Assembly: GCF_042680125.1 (NCBI RefSeq)
Contig: NZ_JBHTNY010000014.1
DNA: 64,000 bases
Strand: one strand, 5' to 3'
From: Robinsoniella peoriensis
GTDB lineage: Bacteria; Bacillota; Clostridia; Lachnospirales; Lachnospiraceae
The stretch's first letter is position 1. The number at the start of each line of letters is the position of its first letter. Both the position numbers and the translations under genes were made by a program. A model generated the notes under the pieces. That model was not told the DNA's origin. It worked only from the letters and a program-made list of their open reading frames with translations, and did not search any database. Shown piece after piece: positions 8,282 to 16,909 of this stretch.

Positions 8282-9517
8282 CTATTTGCACATTTGGCTG
8301 CTGACGCAGGATGCCGGTACTTCTTTTGGCACATCCGGATGGTTTGGACCAAAATGTTTTAGTAATACCAATGGCTCTACCTTACTCTCATTCGTGATTA
8401 CAACACCCTCTTTTGCAGTACCTTCAGAAACGAAGAACTCATCTGAACTTTGCTGACCAAAACGCAGCAGGGTCACCGCTTCTGCATCGTAAACACCCAT
8501 TTTCCCATGTCCCTGGATAAAGATACATCCATAAGCCGCCCCATCTTTTATCGTTACTGTCTGCCCTGGATAAATGGTTAATTCTTTTGCCGCAACATAA
8601 TCATTTGCGTAAGTCACCCATTTTTCAATGTACTGTTCTGTCTCACTCGCTGTAACAGGCGGCCTGAAATAGGTCTGTTTGTAATGGGGATCCGTATTCT
8701 TTTCCCAGTCCAGCAAGCCAAAAATATAATCTATGTCATCCTTCTTGTCATCCGGACATTCCTCAACCAGCATATCTCTAGGATATATTTCTCCGGAAAC
8801 TACATTTTCCTGTACGGAATTTACATCGGAATTCCACTGTGGTTCATAAGTAAGATATGATGCCGGAGCATGAATGACACCGGCCGGAGTATACCAGCCC
8901 GTCCCAAGCTGAACCCGGTAAGCCCTGGATAATTCAGTAATTCTGGTATCATCTTCATTATAATTACGCAGTCTTCTCTTTACCTCTTCCGGATCTGTAT
9001 CCGGATCAAAACCAAAGTAAGTGGCACCACATTCTCCCTGGTAATTATTTAACTGCCTGGGGAAATAGTAGCACTCCGGCTTGCCAAGCTTACCGACTCT
9101 CGCCGCATCCTCAAAGGTAAGGTGGACATGATGGAACAAAGGATTTTCGAAATCAAAGAATTTTGAATACATGGGCCATCCCCCATACTTTTTCATGAGT
9201 TCTTTTCCCACAATTTTCTCACCCATTGTATCAATAGCTTCCTTTAATGTAAATTTTTCATCTGTTTCATAAGATACGGCTACATAACTCATTCCCTCGT
9301 CCGGTGCTGCCAGCGGTCCGTTATTAGCTGGAATTGTGGAGGAAAACCATCTTTCCTTAATAGACCCTCTCTCAATTCCCAGTGCATAATAATCATCAGG
9401 GTGTAATTTTAATCGGTGTCCTGCCTTTCCAAATCTTCTTGGTACAAAGGTAGGATTTAGGCGGAAAATCCCGCCTCCTTCTTCAAATACTTTTTCTATT
9501 AATGATTGGTTTGCCAT
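8282..9517 (-). CDS. PMI-like double-cupin protein (candidate sugar isomerase), copy 1
   Basis: A 411-residue cytoplasmic protein with the outline of type I mannose-6-phosphate isomerase: two cupin folds with a likely metal site made of the HHVH motif (PLFHHVHLTFEDA, about residues 126-138), the Glu in GKPECYYFP and the His in TPAGVIHAPASYL. A second cupin with PGQTVTIKDGAAYGCIFIQGHGK lies C-terminal. It is clearly paralogous to the protein at the other end of this operon (shared: VPR.F, KLHPDDY, ERWF.S, FP.QLNN, GVIHAP/GVMHAP, LTYEP/CTYEP). In context it may interconvert the imported aldose and L-xylulose before phosphorylation; that is inference. No signal peptide. Confidence 0.7.
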   Translation of the reverse strand: MANQSLIEKVFEEGGGIFRLNPTFVPRRFGKAGHRLKLHPDDYYALGIERGSIKERWFSSTIPANNGPLAAPDEGMSYVAVSYETDEKFTLKEAIDTMGEKIVGKELMKKYGGWPMYSKFFDFENPLFHHVHLTFEDAARVGKLGKPECYYFPRQLNNYQGECGATYFGFDPDTDPEEVKRRLRNYNEDDTRITELSRAYRVQLGTGWYTPAGVIHAPASYLTYEPQWNSDVNSVQENVVSGEIYPRDMLVEECPDDKKDDIDYIFGLLDWEKNTDPHYKQTYFRPPVTASETEQYIEKWVTYANDYVAAKELTIYPGQTVTIKDGAAYGCIFIQGHGKMGVYDAEAVTLLRFGQQSSDEFFVSEGTAKEGVVITNESKVEPLVLLKHFGPNHPDVPKEVPASCVSSQMCK

Positions 9518-9542
9518 ATTTTTCTTCCTTTCTGGCTTCTAT

Positions 9543-9700
9543 CTACTTTTTCTGTAATTTTCCGTTTTTTATATTTTCAAATGCCTCACGGCCGAGCCGT
9601 TTTCTATTGCATCTGCAATGCCGTCAATGGTTGCATTTGCAGGCTCCAGTCCCATGACGTAATCTCCGGCACCCATCATTTTCCATTGCACAAAATGATC
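9543..9700 (-). pseudogene. Relic of a DUF4432/aldose-epimerase-like protein (C-terminal end)
   Basis: On the minus strand this stretch reads LDHFVQWKMMGAGDYVMGLE, then PANATIDGIADAIENG, then a stop; the QWKMMG...Y(V)xGLEPAN block is typical of the C-terminus of DUF4432 (aldose 1-epimerase-like) proteins found in sugar operons. A second frame reads LGREAFENIKNGKLQKK to a stop at 9543, suggesting a frameshift near the end. No N-terminal part is present: the homology ends where the inverted-repeat element begins. It looks like a gene destroyed by element insertion and deletion. Confidence 0.55.
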
Positions 9701-9721
9701 CAGTTTGTGGGAGAACACGCT

Positions 9722-9887
9722 CTAGAGCGTGTTTTAAAATTGCTTTCTGGCACCTGTGCGTCACAGTTTGTGGGAGATTTGTTCCGGATGAAGGGCGCGT
9801 AGCGGGCTACGCAACCTGAATTCGGGGCAAATATGCCGCAAAGTGGGGCGTGCAGATGGCAGGAATGGATTTTCAAACACGCTCTAG
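9722..9887. mobile_element. CTAGAGCG-type MITE, full copy 1
   Basis: A 166-bp non-coding element with terminal inverted repeats: left end CTAGAGCGTGTTTTAAAATT, right end (reversed) CTAGAGCGTGTTTGAAAATC. It contains a perfect palindrome GCGTAG-CGGG-CTACGC (9796-9811). A second copy in the same operon is about 90% similar by eye. Left of it, AACACGCT (9714-9721) and the CAGTTTGTGGGAGA preceding it match the interior and right end of the same element, so an older, deleted copy abuts it. Its right CTAG supplies the stop codon of the mutarotase gene. Confidence 0.85.
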
Positions 9888-10312
9888 CACACACCTTTCT
9901 GCAATACAATATTTGCGTAACGTGCTGTTGTTCCGGTCTGTACAACCAGATATGCCTTCTCGGATTCCTCATAAAAGGGAAGGCGGTCTGCAAAATCAAA
10001 TTCTTGAAATGCCCGGTCAGTATCATGTTTTTTTAATATACGTTCATAGACATCCCATATTTCAGGTATGGGCTCAGTTGGCAGATTGCGCATGAGCCTG
10101 ACCGGATGTTCGATAAAATTATCCAGTGGAAAAAATGGTAAAATTGCTTCCAACAGTTCCGGAACCTCCACTCCTTCCAGCCGTATCAGCCGTTTTGCAT
10201 GTGCCGCTGCCGGATAATTAGCATCGGCTATAATCAGTACATCACTATGTCCCATTTCCATCATTACTTTCATTAACTCCGGGGAAATAATCTTTGGTAT
10301 ATTCTTAAGCAT
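9884..10312 (-). CDS. fucU: RbsD/FucU-family sugar mutarotase
   Basis: A 142-residue protein that should interconvert pyranose/furanose or alpha/beta forms of the imported free sugar. N-terminus MLKNIPKIISPELMKVMMEM and GHSDVLIIADANYPA (catalytic His/Asp region) match FucU rather than RbsD; the C-terminal YANIVLQKG also fits. Family length is ~140-150. It follows the importer genes, where a mutarotase makes sense for a periplasmic-binding-protein-dependent free-sugar uptake system. The last codon and the TAG stop (9884-9886) lie at the edge of the adjacent MITE, so the native last residues may have been replaced. Confidence 0.9.
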   Translation of the reverse strand: MLKNIPKIISPELMKVMMEMGHSDVLIIADANYPAAAHAKRLIRLEGVEVPELLEAILPFFPLDNFIEHPVRLMRNLPTEPIPEIWDVYERILKKHDTDRAFQEFDFADRLPFYEESEKAYLVVQTGTTARYANIVLQKGVC

Positions 10313-10377
10313 ACTGCACCCTCATTTCTACCGGCGCCTCCGGCAGGGTAAATGCTGACGGAGGCTGCCGCTTTTTA

Positions 10378-11469
10378 TTAATTCATAAATTCGTCTACAT
10401 TATCTTTGGTAACTAACTGGAATGGAATTCGGATATCATATTCCACCTTTTCTCCTTTTGCCAGTGCCAGAGCTGTATCAACAGCTGTGGCTCCCTGACC
10501 TTCCGCATCCTGGAAAACCGTACATGCCATTTCACCATTTTTCACTGCCGTCAGGGCATCAGAAATGGCGTCAACACCTGTGATCATAATATCTGTTCTG
10601 CCTGCTGCTTTACATGCAGATAATGCACCAAGGGCCATATCATCATTTTCGCAGATAATTCCTTTTAATTCGTCTCCATAGGTAGTGATCCAGTCTTCTG
10701 CCAGTGCCAGTGCCTCTTCTCTCTTCCAGTTTGCAGTCTGCTCAGCCAGCAGTTCATATTTATCAAATAAACCGGCTTCTTCATAACCTGCCCAGCGTCC
10801 TACCTGGCCTGCCTGTCCCATCGGTCCCTGGATAACACAGATTTTGGATCCTTCCGGCAGGTTTTCTAATACATAGTTCGCTTCAATCAAGCCGGATTCT
10901 TTGTCTTCACATCCTACAAAGGACTGGTAATCCTTATTTACCGTATCACAGTTACAGTTTACAATGGGAATGTTTGCTTCATTGGCTTTTGTAATACAGG
11001 GGCTGCTTCCATCCATATCCTGAGCATTTAAAATAATTGCATCCACCTGCTGTGTGATCAGATTCTCTGTAATTTCTATCTGCTTGTTAACATCGCCTTC
11101 CGCATCATTCATCAGCAATTTTACACCCAGCTCTTTTCCTCTTGCCTCAATTGCATCTGCAATTCTCTTAACAAATGTGTCTGAATTGTCCTTCATAATT
11201 ACGCCAATGGTGAAATCCCCGTTATCTGCTGAAGCGGCTGCGGCCGCCTGTGTGGCTTTCTCTACTGCTTCTGTGCCTGCATCGGCAGCTTTTGTCCCAG
11301 CTGATGTCTCTGTATTTGCCGGTTCTGTTGTCTCTGCCGCATCCGTTGTCTTTGCTGCCTCTGTTGTCTTTGCTGCCTCTGTTGTCTTGCTGCTGCCCTG
11401 TCCGCATCCTGCGAGAACTGAAGCCACCATTGCCACTGCGAGTAAACCACTGATCATTTTCTTCTTCAT
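10378..11469 (-). CDS. Sugar ABC transporter substrate-binding lipoprotein (RbsB type)
   Basis: A 363-residue lipoprotein with lipobox VLAGCG (Cys ~22), then a low-complexity linker made of KTTEAA-type repeats (about residues 28-80), then a Peripla_BP_4 domain starting DFTIGVIMKDNSDTFVKRI. Recognisable blocks: QVDAIILNAQDMDG, IPIVNCNCDTV, GICENDDMALGA-type hinge (GIICENDDMALGALSACKAA) and MITGVDAI. It should capture a monosaccharide outside the cell and deliver it to the adjacent RbsC/RbsA-type subunits. The start has AGGAGG nearby. The linker repeat is DNA-level (GCCTCTGTTGTCTTT units) and may vary in length. Confidence 0.93.
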   Translation of the reverse strand: MKKKMISGLLAVAMVASVLAGCGQGSSKTTEAAKTTEAAKTTDAAETTEPANTETSAGTKAADAGTEAVEKATQAAAAASADNGDFTIGVIMKDNSDTFVKRIADAIEARGKELGVKLLMNDAEGDVNKQIEITENLITQQVDAIILNAQDMDGSSPCITKANEANIPIVNCNCDTVNKDYQSFVGCEDKESGLIEANYVLENLPEGSKICVIQGPMGQAGQVGRWAGYEEAGLFDKYELLAEQTANWKREEALALAEDWITTYGDELKGIICENDDMALGALSACKAAGRTDIMITGVDAISDALTAVKNGEMACTVFQDAEGQGATAVDTALALAKGEKVEYDIRIPFQLVTKDNVDEFMN

Positions 11470-11512
11470 ACCTTTATCCTCCTTATTTTTTAATAAATAG
11501 GTATCTTAGTTG

Positions 11513-12457
11513 TTATTCCCTGCTCTTTGTCTTCATGTCCATTAATACAGCCAGCAATATAATGAAGCCTTTTACAATCTGCTGCCAGAATGAGTTGACA
11601 TTTACAAGGTTTAGTGAGTTACTGATTAATCCAATAATGATAAAGCCGAATATTGTTCCGCGCAGGCCGCCAATGCCGCCGCTCATACTGGTACCGCCAA
11701 TTGCCGTTGCCGCAATGGCATCCAGTTCAAATCCCTCTGCTGCCGTTGGCTGACCGGAACTGATGCGGGCCGATAATATCAAACCAACGATACCGCAGCA
11801 GACACCGGATAATATGTAAACCATCATTTCCACTTTACGCGTCTTCACACCTGAGAGTTTCGCGGCATTCTTATTGCCGCCGATTGCAAATACATATCTT
11901 CCGAAGGTGGTACATTTCAAAACAACCAGACCAATGATACAAACGATCACCAGAATGATAATCGGTGTTGGGACTCCAAGTACATTTCCCTGCCCGATTG
12001 CAAGGAAGGATTCATTGGTAATGGTATATGGCTTTCCATTGGAATAGACCATTGCAAATCCCCGACCGATTGTTGTACTGGCTAAGGTTGCAATAAATGG
12101 CTGAAAACCAATATACGCTACCAGGTAGCCATTTAATATGCCGAATGCAACTGCTGCCAAAACACCAGCCACACATGCCAGAAATACATTTCCATCATTC
12201 ATAAGCAGCGAACCGCTGATGACACTGGTAACTGCAACAAGCGATCCTACCGAAAGGTCAATTCCTCCTGTCAGGATAATGAAAGTCATTCCCACTGCCA
12301 GAATACCGTTGATGGATACCTGCCGAAGAATATTTAAAATATTTCCGCTGGATAAAAATACCGGTTTAACAATTGTCATAAGTACCACTATGAATATGAT
12401 TACGAATACCAGTCCAAATTCCCGAAGTACCTTTCCCAAATTCTTCTTATTATTCAT
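11513..12457 (-). CDS. Sugar ABC transporter permease (RbsC type)
   Basis: A 314-residue membrane subunit with 8-10 helices. RbsC-family blocks: ILRQVSINGILAVGMTFIIL, TGGIDLSVGSLVAVTSVISG, NGYLVAYIGFQPFIATLAST, FGRYVFAIGGNKNAAKLSGV and DAIAATAIGGTSMSGGIGGL. It would form the homodimeric channel of the importer with the RbsA-type ATPase and the binding protein encoded next to it. Its ribosome-binding site AGGAGGAG directly abuts the end of a MITE, which separates it from the ATPase gene. Confidence 0.93.
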   Translation of the reverse strand: MNNKKNLGKVLREFGLVFVIIFIVVLMTIVKPVFLSSGNILNILRQVSINGILAVGMTFIILTGGIDLSVGSLVAVTSVISGSLLMNDGNVFLACVAGVLAAVAFGILNGYLVAYIGFQPFIATLASTTIGRGFAMVYSNGKPYTITNESFLAIGQGNVLGVPTPIIILVIVCIIGLVVLKCTTFGRYVFAIGGNKNAAKLSGVKTRKVEMMVYILSGVCCGIVGLILSARISSGQPTAAEGFELDAIAATAIGGTSMSGGIGGLRGTIFGFIIIGLISNSLNLVNVNSFWQQIVKGFIILLAVLMDMKTKSRE

Positions 12458-12469
12458 TTTGTTCTCCTC

Positions 12470-12633
12470 CTAGAGCGTGTTCTAAAATTGCTTTCTGGCA
12501 GCTGTGCGTTACACTTTGCGGGAGATTTGTCCCGGATGAAGGGCGCGTAGCGGGCCACGTAACCTGAATTCGGGGCAAATATGCCGCAAAGCGGGATGTG
12601 CAGATGGCGGGAATGAATTTTCAAAGACGCTCT
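12470..12633. mobile_element. CTAGAGCG-type MITE, full copy 2
   Basis: A 164-bp element matching copy 1 nearly end to end (CTAGAGCGTGTTCTAAAATTG ... GATTTGTCCCGGATGAAGG ... GGAATGAATTTTCAAAGACG). It lies inside the operon between the ATPase and permease genes, its left CTAG touching the permease Shine-Dalgarno sequence. Past its right end a mirrored terminus (CAGCGTCTTTGAAAATG, 12634-12650) forms a 13-bp hairpin with it, again suggesting two abutting ends. Confidence 0.85.
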
Positions 12634-12657
12634 CAGCGTCTTTGAAAATGCTACAGG

Positions 12658-14160
12658 CTATAATGCCAATTTTAAAATTGTCTGCTGTGATTTCGTTTCA
12701 TCTCCCTGAAGTTCTCCCGTAATCTTGCCTCTGGACATTACCATGATACGGTTACTCATTCCAATCAGCTCCGGCATTTCAGATGAGATCATGATGATAG
12801 CCATGCCCCCTTTTGCGAGATCTACCATCATACGGTAGATAGCCGCTTTCGCTCCTACATCGATTCCTCTCGTGGGCTCATCCATAATTAATACTTTAGG
12901 TCCGGCCAGAAGGCATTTTGCTAAAACTACCTTCTGCTGGTTTCCTCCGGACAGGCTGCTCACCAGGTCATTAATGCCGTTCATTTTTGTAGTCATTTTC
13001 CGTGCCATTTCATCGCATATTTTTCTCTCTTTTGCCTTGTTGATAAAGCTTAACCGGCTGTATTTATCTGCATTTTGAAGGGTTATATTCTCCTTAATAT
13101 CGCGGCATAATACCAAACCCAGATCCTTTCTGTCTTCAGATGCCATAATGATATGGTACCTGTTTGCATCCTTTGGATGGTTGATGGTTATGGGCTTTCC
13201 CTCCATAATTATTTCGCCGCTGTCCAGCCTGTCGTATCCTACCAGGGCACGCATTACTTCGCTTCGTCCGGCACCTACCAGACCTGCCAGCCCCAGGATC
13301 TCCCCCGCGCGGACCTCAATATTAATATCCTGAAATATTCCTTTCCGGGTAAACTTCTTCAATTCCAAGACAACTTCTCCTTTTGGCGAATCGTTAACCG
13401 GATAACCACCTTCCAGCTCCCGTCCTACCATCATGTTGATGAGTTCTTCCGGCGATGCCTCGGATATCCTCACACAGCCGATAAAGCTTCCGTCACGAAG
13501 AACCGACACCCGGTCTGCCAGCTGAAACACTTCATCCATTCTGTGTGATATATATACAATCCCTACATTTTTTGCTTTTAAATTATCAATTATCTTAAAC
13601 AATATTTCCGTTTCTGTCTCAGATAATGATGATGTTGGCTCATCCATAATAATTACTTTTGAATCATAGGAAACTGCTTTTATGATTTCCATCATCTGAA
13701 TCTGGGCAATGTTCAGATGTTTCATTTTCATATTTGGTTTTATCAGCTCCTGTAAACCATATTCCTCTAAGATTTTTTCCGTTTTTTTATTGAGCTCTTT
13801 AACATCAACAAAAGGAAGTCCTTTTATTTTTTTATTTTCTCTTCCTAAAAAGACGTTTTCGGCAACTGTCATTTCCTGTATCGGACTCAGTTCCTGATGA
13901 ATCATGGAAATCCCCATATCCAGGGCATCACGCGCATCTTTAAAATCAACCCGCTGCCCCTGAAAGATGATCTCGCCGCTATCTCTGGTATATATTCCCA
14001 TGATAATTTTCATAAGCGTTGACTTTCCCGCTCCGTTTTCACCCATTAATGCATGGAGTTCACCGGGTGCGATACATAGCTCTACGTTATTCAGTACATT
14101 TACGCCTGCAAATGATTTACTGATACCTTTTGCCTCCAGGATATATTTTTCACTTTGCAA
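12658..14160 (-). CDS. Sugar ABC transporter ATP-binding protein (RbsA type, two NBDs)
   Basis: A 500-residue ATPase with two fused nucleotide-binding domains. NBD1: Walker A GENGAGKSTLMKI (about 40-52), Walker B VIIMDEPTSSLSE. NBD2: degenerate Walker A GLVGAGRSEVMRA (as in RbsA, MglA, AraG), signature LSGGNQQKVVLAK, Walker B VLIMDEPTRGIDVGAK. NBD1's signature region reads LNIAQIQMMEI, also typical. It powers uptake with the downstream RbsC/RbsB-type genes. It follows the cupin gene by 23 bp and has GGAGG before the start. Confidence 0.95.
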   Translation of the reverse strand: MQSEKYILEAKGISKSFAGVNVLNNVELCIAPGELHALMGENGAGKSTLMKIIMGIYTRDSGEIIFQGQRVDFKDARDALDMGISMIHQELSPIQEMTVAENVFLGRENKKIKGLPFVDVKELNKKTEKILEEYGLQELIKPNMKMKHLNIAQIQMMEIIKAVSYDSKVIIMDEPTSSLSETETEILFKIIDNLKAKNVGIVYISHRMDEVFQLADRVSVLRDGSFIGCVRISEASPEELINMMVGRELEGGYPVNDSPKGEVVLELKKFTRKGIFQDINIEVRAGEILGLAGLVGAGRSEVMRALVGYDRLDSGEIIMEGKPITINHPKDANRYHIIMASEDRKDLGLVLCRDIKENITLQNADKYSRLSFINKAKERKICDEMARKMTTKMNGINDLVSSLSGGNQQKVVLAKCLLAGPKVLIMDEPTRGIDVGAKAAIYRMMVDLAKGGMAIIMISSEMPELIGMSNRIMVMSRGKITGELQGDETKSQQTILKLAL

Positions 14161-14183
14161 AATACTTCCTCCTTCCTATATGT

Positions 14184-15428
14184 TTAACAGCGCGTGTCCG
14201 GAGTTTCAAACGGGCTCTGGTTTATATTCAATTCCGGATTATCCGAGAAGTGCTTCAGAATAACAATTGGGTCTGTGGAGGAAGGATTTGTGATTGTGAC
14301 CCCTTCCTTTGCGGCTTTTTCTGTTACAAAATATTCATCGTGGGTTAATTCCCCATAATGGATTAAAGCCGGAGACTCTATTTCCCATACGCCAAACTTT
14401 CCATTTCCCTCCAGGCAGATGAGTCCATATGGTGCCAGATCCCTGATCGTAACGGTGTGCCCCGGTAATACGGTAAGCCTTTTTGCTGAAACTGTCTTGC
14501 ATTTGTAGCAGATCCATTCTTCTATGTAACCTTTTTCCAGCATTTCTTCCAAAGGTCTCACCGGAATCGGCTTCATGTACCGTTTTTCATGGAAGTCGGG
14601 ATCTATATTCGCTTCCCAGTCAATTACATCTAAAAGGTAATCATAGTTCCCCATTTCCTCCGGGGGTGTATTTTTCCATAGGAGATCTTCTCCCACGATC
14701 TGTCCATTTAATAGTACTGACTGGTACATTGCGTAAACATCAGATGCGAACTGAGGCTCGTAAGTGCAGAGGCTGCCGGGTGCATGCATTACTCCCGGCG
14801 GTACATCATACCCCGTATCCAGTTCCAGTTTATGAGCTCTGGATAAACCCAGGATGTTGTTATCCCCTTTTGTAAATTTCTTTAATGCTTCCAGCACTGC
14901 TTCCTTTGTAGTCTCAGGATTAAATCCAAAGAACGTAAATGGAAATTCACCGCCATGATTGTTCAGCTGGGAGGGAAAGAAATACATCTCTGGCTTGCCG
15001 GATGCCCCTACCCGTTTTGCATGTTCTTCTCGGTGATGGATATGATGGGGAAGCGGTCCTGCATTATCAAAGAATTTGGAAAACATTGCCCAGCCATGAT
15101 ACTTATTCCATAGCGTCTCACCGATAATTGCCGGACCTGCCAGTTCTATGGCATCTCTCAGAAGTACTTTTTCCTTTCCTTCATCATCCGCAACGATATA
15201 ACTCAGTCCTTCATCCTCCGGTGTACCGGGACCATTTTCTGCCCAAGTCGTAGAAGCAAACCATCGTTCATCAATACCGCCCCTCTGACCCAGAATAAAA
15301 TAATCGTCCGGATGTAGTTTTATTCGTTTACCCGGTCTGCAAAATGATCTAGGCACCCAGGTTGGCGCCAGCCGTAAAACTCCTTTTCCCTGCTCAAGTG
15401 CCCGGTCAACTACTTCCTTTTTATTCAT
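14184..15428 (-). CDS. PMI-like double-cupin protein (candidate sugar isomerase), copy 2
   Basis: A 414-residue paralogue of the cupin protein at 8282-9517 and first gene of the operon. Likely metal ligands are PHHIHHREEH (about residues 118-127), the Glu of GKPEMYFFP and the His of VPPGVMHAPGSL; C-terminal cupin PGHTVTIRDLAPYGLICLEG. Start: GGAGGAGG is followed after 9 bases by ATG 15428 (MNKKEVV); the ATG two codons earlier is too close to the ribosome-binding site. It would be the most strongly transcribed enzyme, next to the LacI operators. Free-sugar aldose-ketose isomerase is my inference; lyase or epimerase chemistry cannot be excluded. Confidence 0.7.
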   Translation of the reverse strand: MNKKEVVDRALEQGKGVLRLAPTWVPRSFCRPGKRIKLHPDDYFILGQRGGIDERWFASTTWAENGPGTPEDEGLSYIVADDEGKEKVLLRDAIELAGPAIIGETLWNKYHGWAMFSKFFDNAGPLPHHIHHREEHAKRVGASGKPEMYFFPSQLNNHGGEFPFTFFGFNPETTKEAVLEALKKFTKGDNNILGLSRAHKLELDTGYDVPPGVMHAPGSLCTYEPQFASDVYAMYQSVLLNGQIVGEDLLWKNTPPEEMGNYDYLLDVIDWEANIDPDFHEKRYMKPIPVRPLEEMLEKGYIEEWICYKCKTVSAKRLTVLPGHTVTIRDLAPYGLICLEGNGKFGVWEIESPALIHYGELTHDEYFVTEKAAKEGVTITNPSSTDPIVILKHFSDNPELNINQSPFETPDTRC

Positions 15429-15509
15429 TTGCATAAACCTCCTCCAGTATTTGTACATTTCTTATAATTTTTTATTTACTTTCTAAAATCATCTGTTTAA
15501 CTTGACACA

Positions 15510-15538
15510 AGAATATCAGAAAAACGTTTTTCTGTCAA
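15510..15538 (-). promoter_or_regulatory. Promoter with LacI-type operator (unit 1)
   Basis: On the minus strand: -35 TTGACA (15538-15533), 17-bp spacer, -10 TATTCT (15515-15510). The spacer holds a perfect 18-bp palindrome CAGAAAAACGTTTTTCTG (15517-15534) with the central CG of LacI/PurR-family operators. Binding here would block RNA polymerase. It lies ~80 bp upstream of the first operon gene. Confidence 0.8.
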
Positions 15539-15694
15539 TGGTGTTTTAAATAATATTATTTTTTTATACAATTTATTCAAAATATTATCTTTATTTTTAG
15601 CACTATATCACAACTTATACCCCTGTCCCTTTACTCTTTTGCAAGACAATTTTATTCATTTACGCTAATTCCATAAAATATTACGTTTGTTTTG

Positions 15695-15723
15695 ACTATG
15701 TCAGCAAAACGTTTTTCTATCAA
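15695..15723 (-). promoter_or_regulatory. Second promoter/operator of the same layout (unit 2)
   Basis: Minus strand: -35 TTGATA (15723-15718), 17-bp spacer, -10-like CATAGT (15700-15695), with the operator-like AGCAAAACGTTTTTCT in the spacer. It lies 185 bp upstream of unit 1 and matches its geometry exactly, although the -10 is poorer. It could be a duplicated promoter or an auxiliary operator for looping. Confidence 0.6.
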
Positions 15724-15742
15724 TTAAAATTACTTTTACCAC

Positions 15743-15780
15743 AAAAAAATAAGGGCTTCCTCCTGTTAAAAGGTACCCTT
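15743..15780 (-). terminator. Intrinsic terminator after the lacI-family gene
   Basis: Minus-strand hairpin AAGGGTACC...GGAAGCCCTT followed by ATTTTTTTG, 12 bp after the regulator stop. It separates the regulator transcript from the operon promoters. Confidence 0.75.
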
Positions 15781-15791
15781 ACTCTTTATTC

Positions 15792-16865
15792 TTACCAGTC
15801 CGACAATATCCAATCTTCCGGTGCATCTTTCACCGTAGATTTACGAACAACCAGACGAGATTCCATCTTCATCCTGATTACTTCTTTATTTTCTTCATTT
15901 TCAATTCTGTCAAATAAAATTTTTGCTGTTTCAATCCCTGCATGTTTTTTGCGTATATGAATGGTCGAAAGAGCCGGTTCCACTACGCTTGAAATAAATA
16001 CATCATCATAGCCGATAATCTTAATCTCTTCCGGAACTTTTTTATGGTGCTCCCGCAGTGCTTTTAATGCGCCTACTGCCATCTGGTCATTGCCGCTGAA
16101 TACACCGTCAATGCCAGGCATGGATTTAAGCAGTTCCTTCATCGCAGCATAGCCGCTCTGGTGAGAATAATCCCCTTCTGCAACCATAGAATCATCCACG
16201 CTTAGTCCTGCTTCTGCCATTGCCTTTCGGTATCCAAGGGCACGGTCTGTTGCGATGCTCATAAAAAAAGGTCCGGAAATATGCCCAATCCTTTTACATC
16301 CTTCATCTATCAAATGTTTCACTGCCATTTTTGCACCCGTTACACCATCGAAATACACAGAATCTATCCCAAATTCTGAAAAGTCACGCTCTATGCTGAC
16401 CAGCGGAATTTTCTTATCATGCTCCGCCAGATTTTTTAACTTCTTCATATAATTGTCCTGTCCACTCTGGGGCACTACAGAAGCAAATATAATTCCATCT
16501 ACCCGATTCGTAATCAAACTTTTAAACTTTTCCAGCTCCCGTTCAATAGCCGCCGCTTCCCCATAAACTCCCTGGGTATCACAGATCATAATCTGGTATC
16601 CTTTTTCATTTGCTACAGAATAGATTCCTTTCACAATATATGGATAAAAAAGCCCGCACATATCAGCTGTGATAACTCCTATGGTTCCTGACTTTTTCTT
16701 CTTCATGCTTCTCGCTACCGGATTCGGTTTGTAAGAAAGCTCTTTTGCAGCTATTTCTACTTTTCTCTGCAAATCAGGGCTGACAAATTTGGAATTATTT
16801 AATACATTTGAAACCGTGGATATGGAAACTCCGGCGCGCTTTGCCACGTCTTTTATGCCTGCCAT
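15792..16865 (-). CDS. LacI-family transcriptional regulator
   Basis: A 357-residue repressor. N-terminal LacI helix-turn-helix (IKDVAKRAGVSISTVSNVLN, residues 4-23) and hinge helix (YKPNPVARSMKKKKSGTIGV), then a periplasmic-binding-protein-like effector domain (VDGIIFASVVPQSG, GHISGPFFMSIATDRALGYR, DGVFSGNDQMAVGALKAL, IIGYDDVFISSVVEPALSTI). It lies upstream of the sugar operon in the same direction, separated by its own terminator and the two operator units, so it is the obvious regulator. The effector is probably the imported sugar or an intermediate. Confidence 0.93.
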   Translation of the reverse strand: MAGIKDVAKRAGVSISTVSNVLNNSKFVSPDLQRKVEIAAKELSYKPNPVARSMKKKKSGTIGVITADMCGLFYPYIVKGIYSVANEKGYQIMICDTQGVYGEAAAIERELEKFKSLITNRVDGIIFASVVPQSGQDNYMKKLKNLAEHDKKIPLVSIERDFSEFGIDSVYFDGVTGAKMAVKHLIDEGCKRIGHISGPFFMSIATDRALGYRKAMAEAGLSVDDSMVAEGDYSHQSGYAAMKELLKSMPGIDGVFSGNDQMAVGALKALREHHKKVPEEIKIIGYDDVFISSVVEPALSTIHIRKKHAGIETAKILFDRIENEENKEVIRMKMESRLVVRKSTVKDAPEDWILSDW

Positions 16866-16909
16866 GGCTCCTCCTTTCTCACCTTACATGGGTTTATGAA
16901 TATCCTCGC

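Noticed and set aside
10325..10375. GCCTCCG / CGGAGGC hairpin before fucU as a terminator
   Set aside because: Long loop and no U-tract on the minus strand; probably a spacer structure.
11222..11453. Low-complexity frames opposite the linker of the sugar-binding lipoprotein
   Set aside because: They are shadows of the repeat-built KTTEAA linker in the coding strand.
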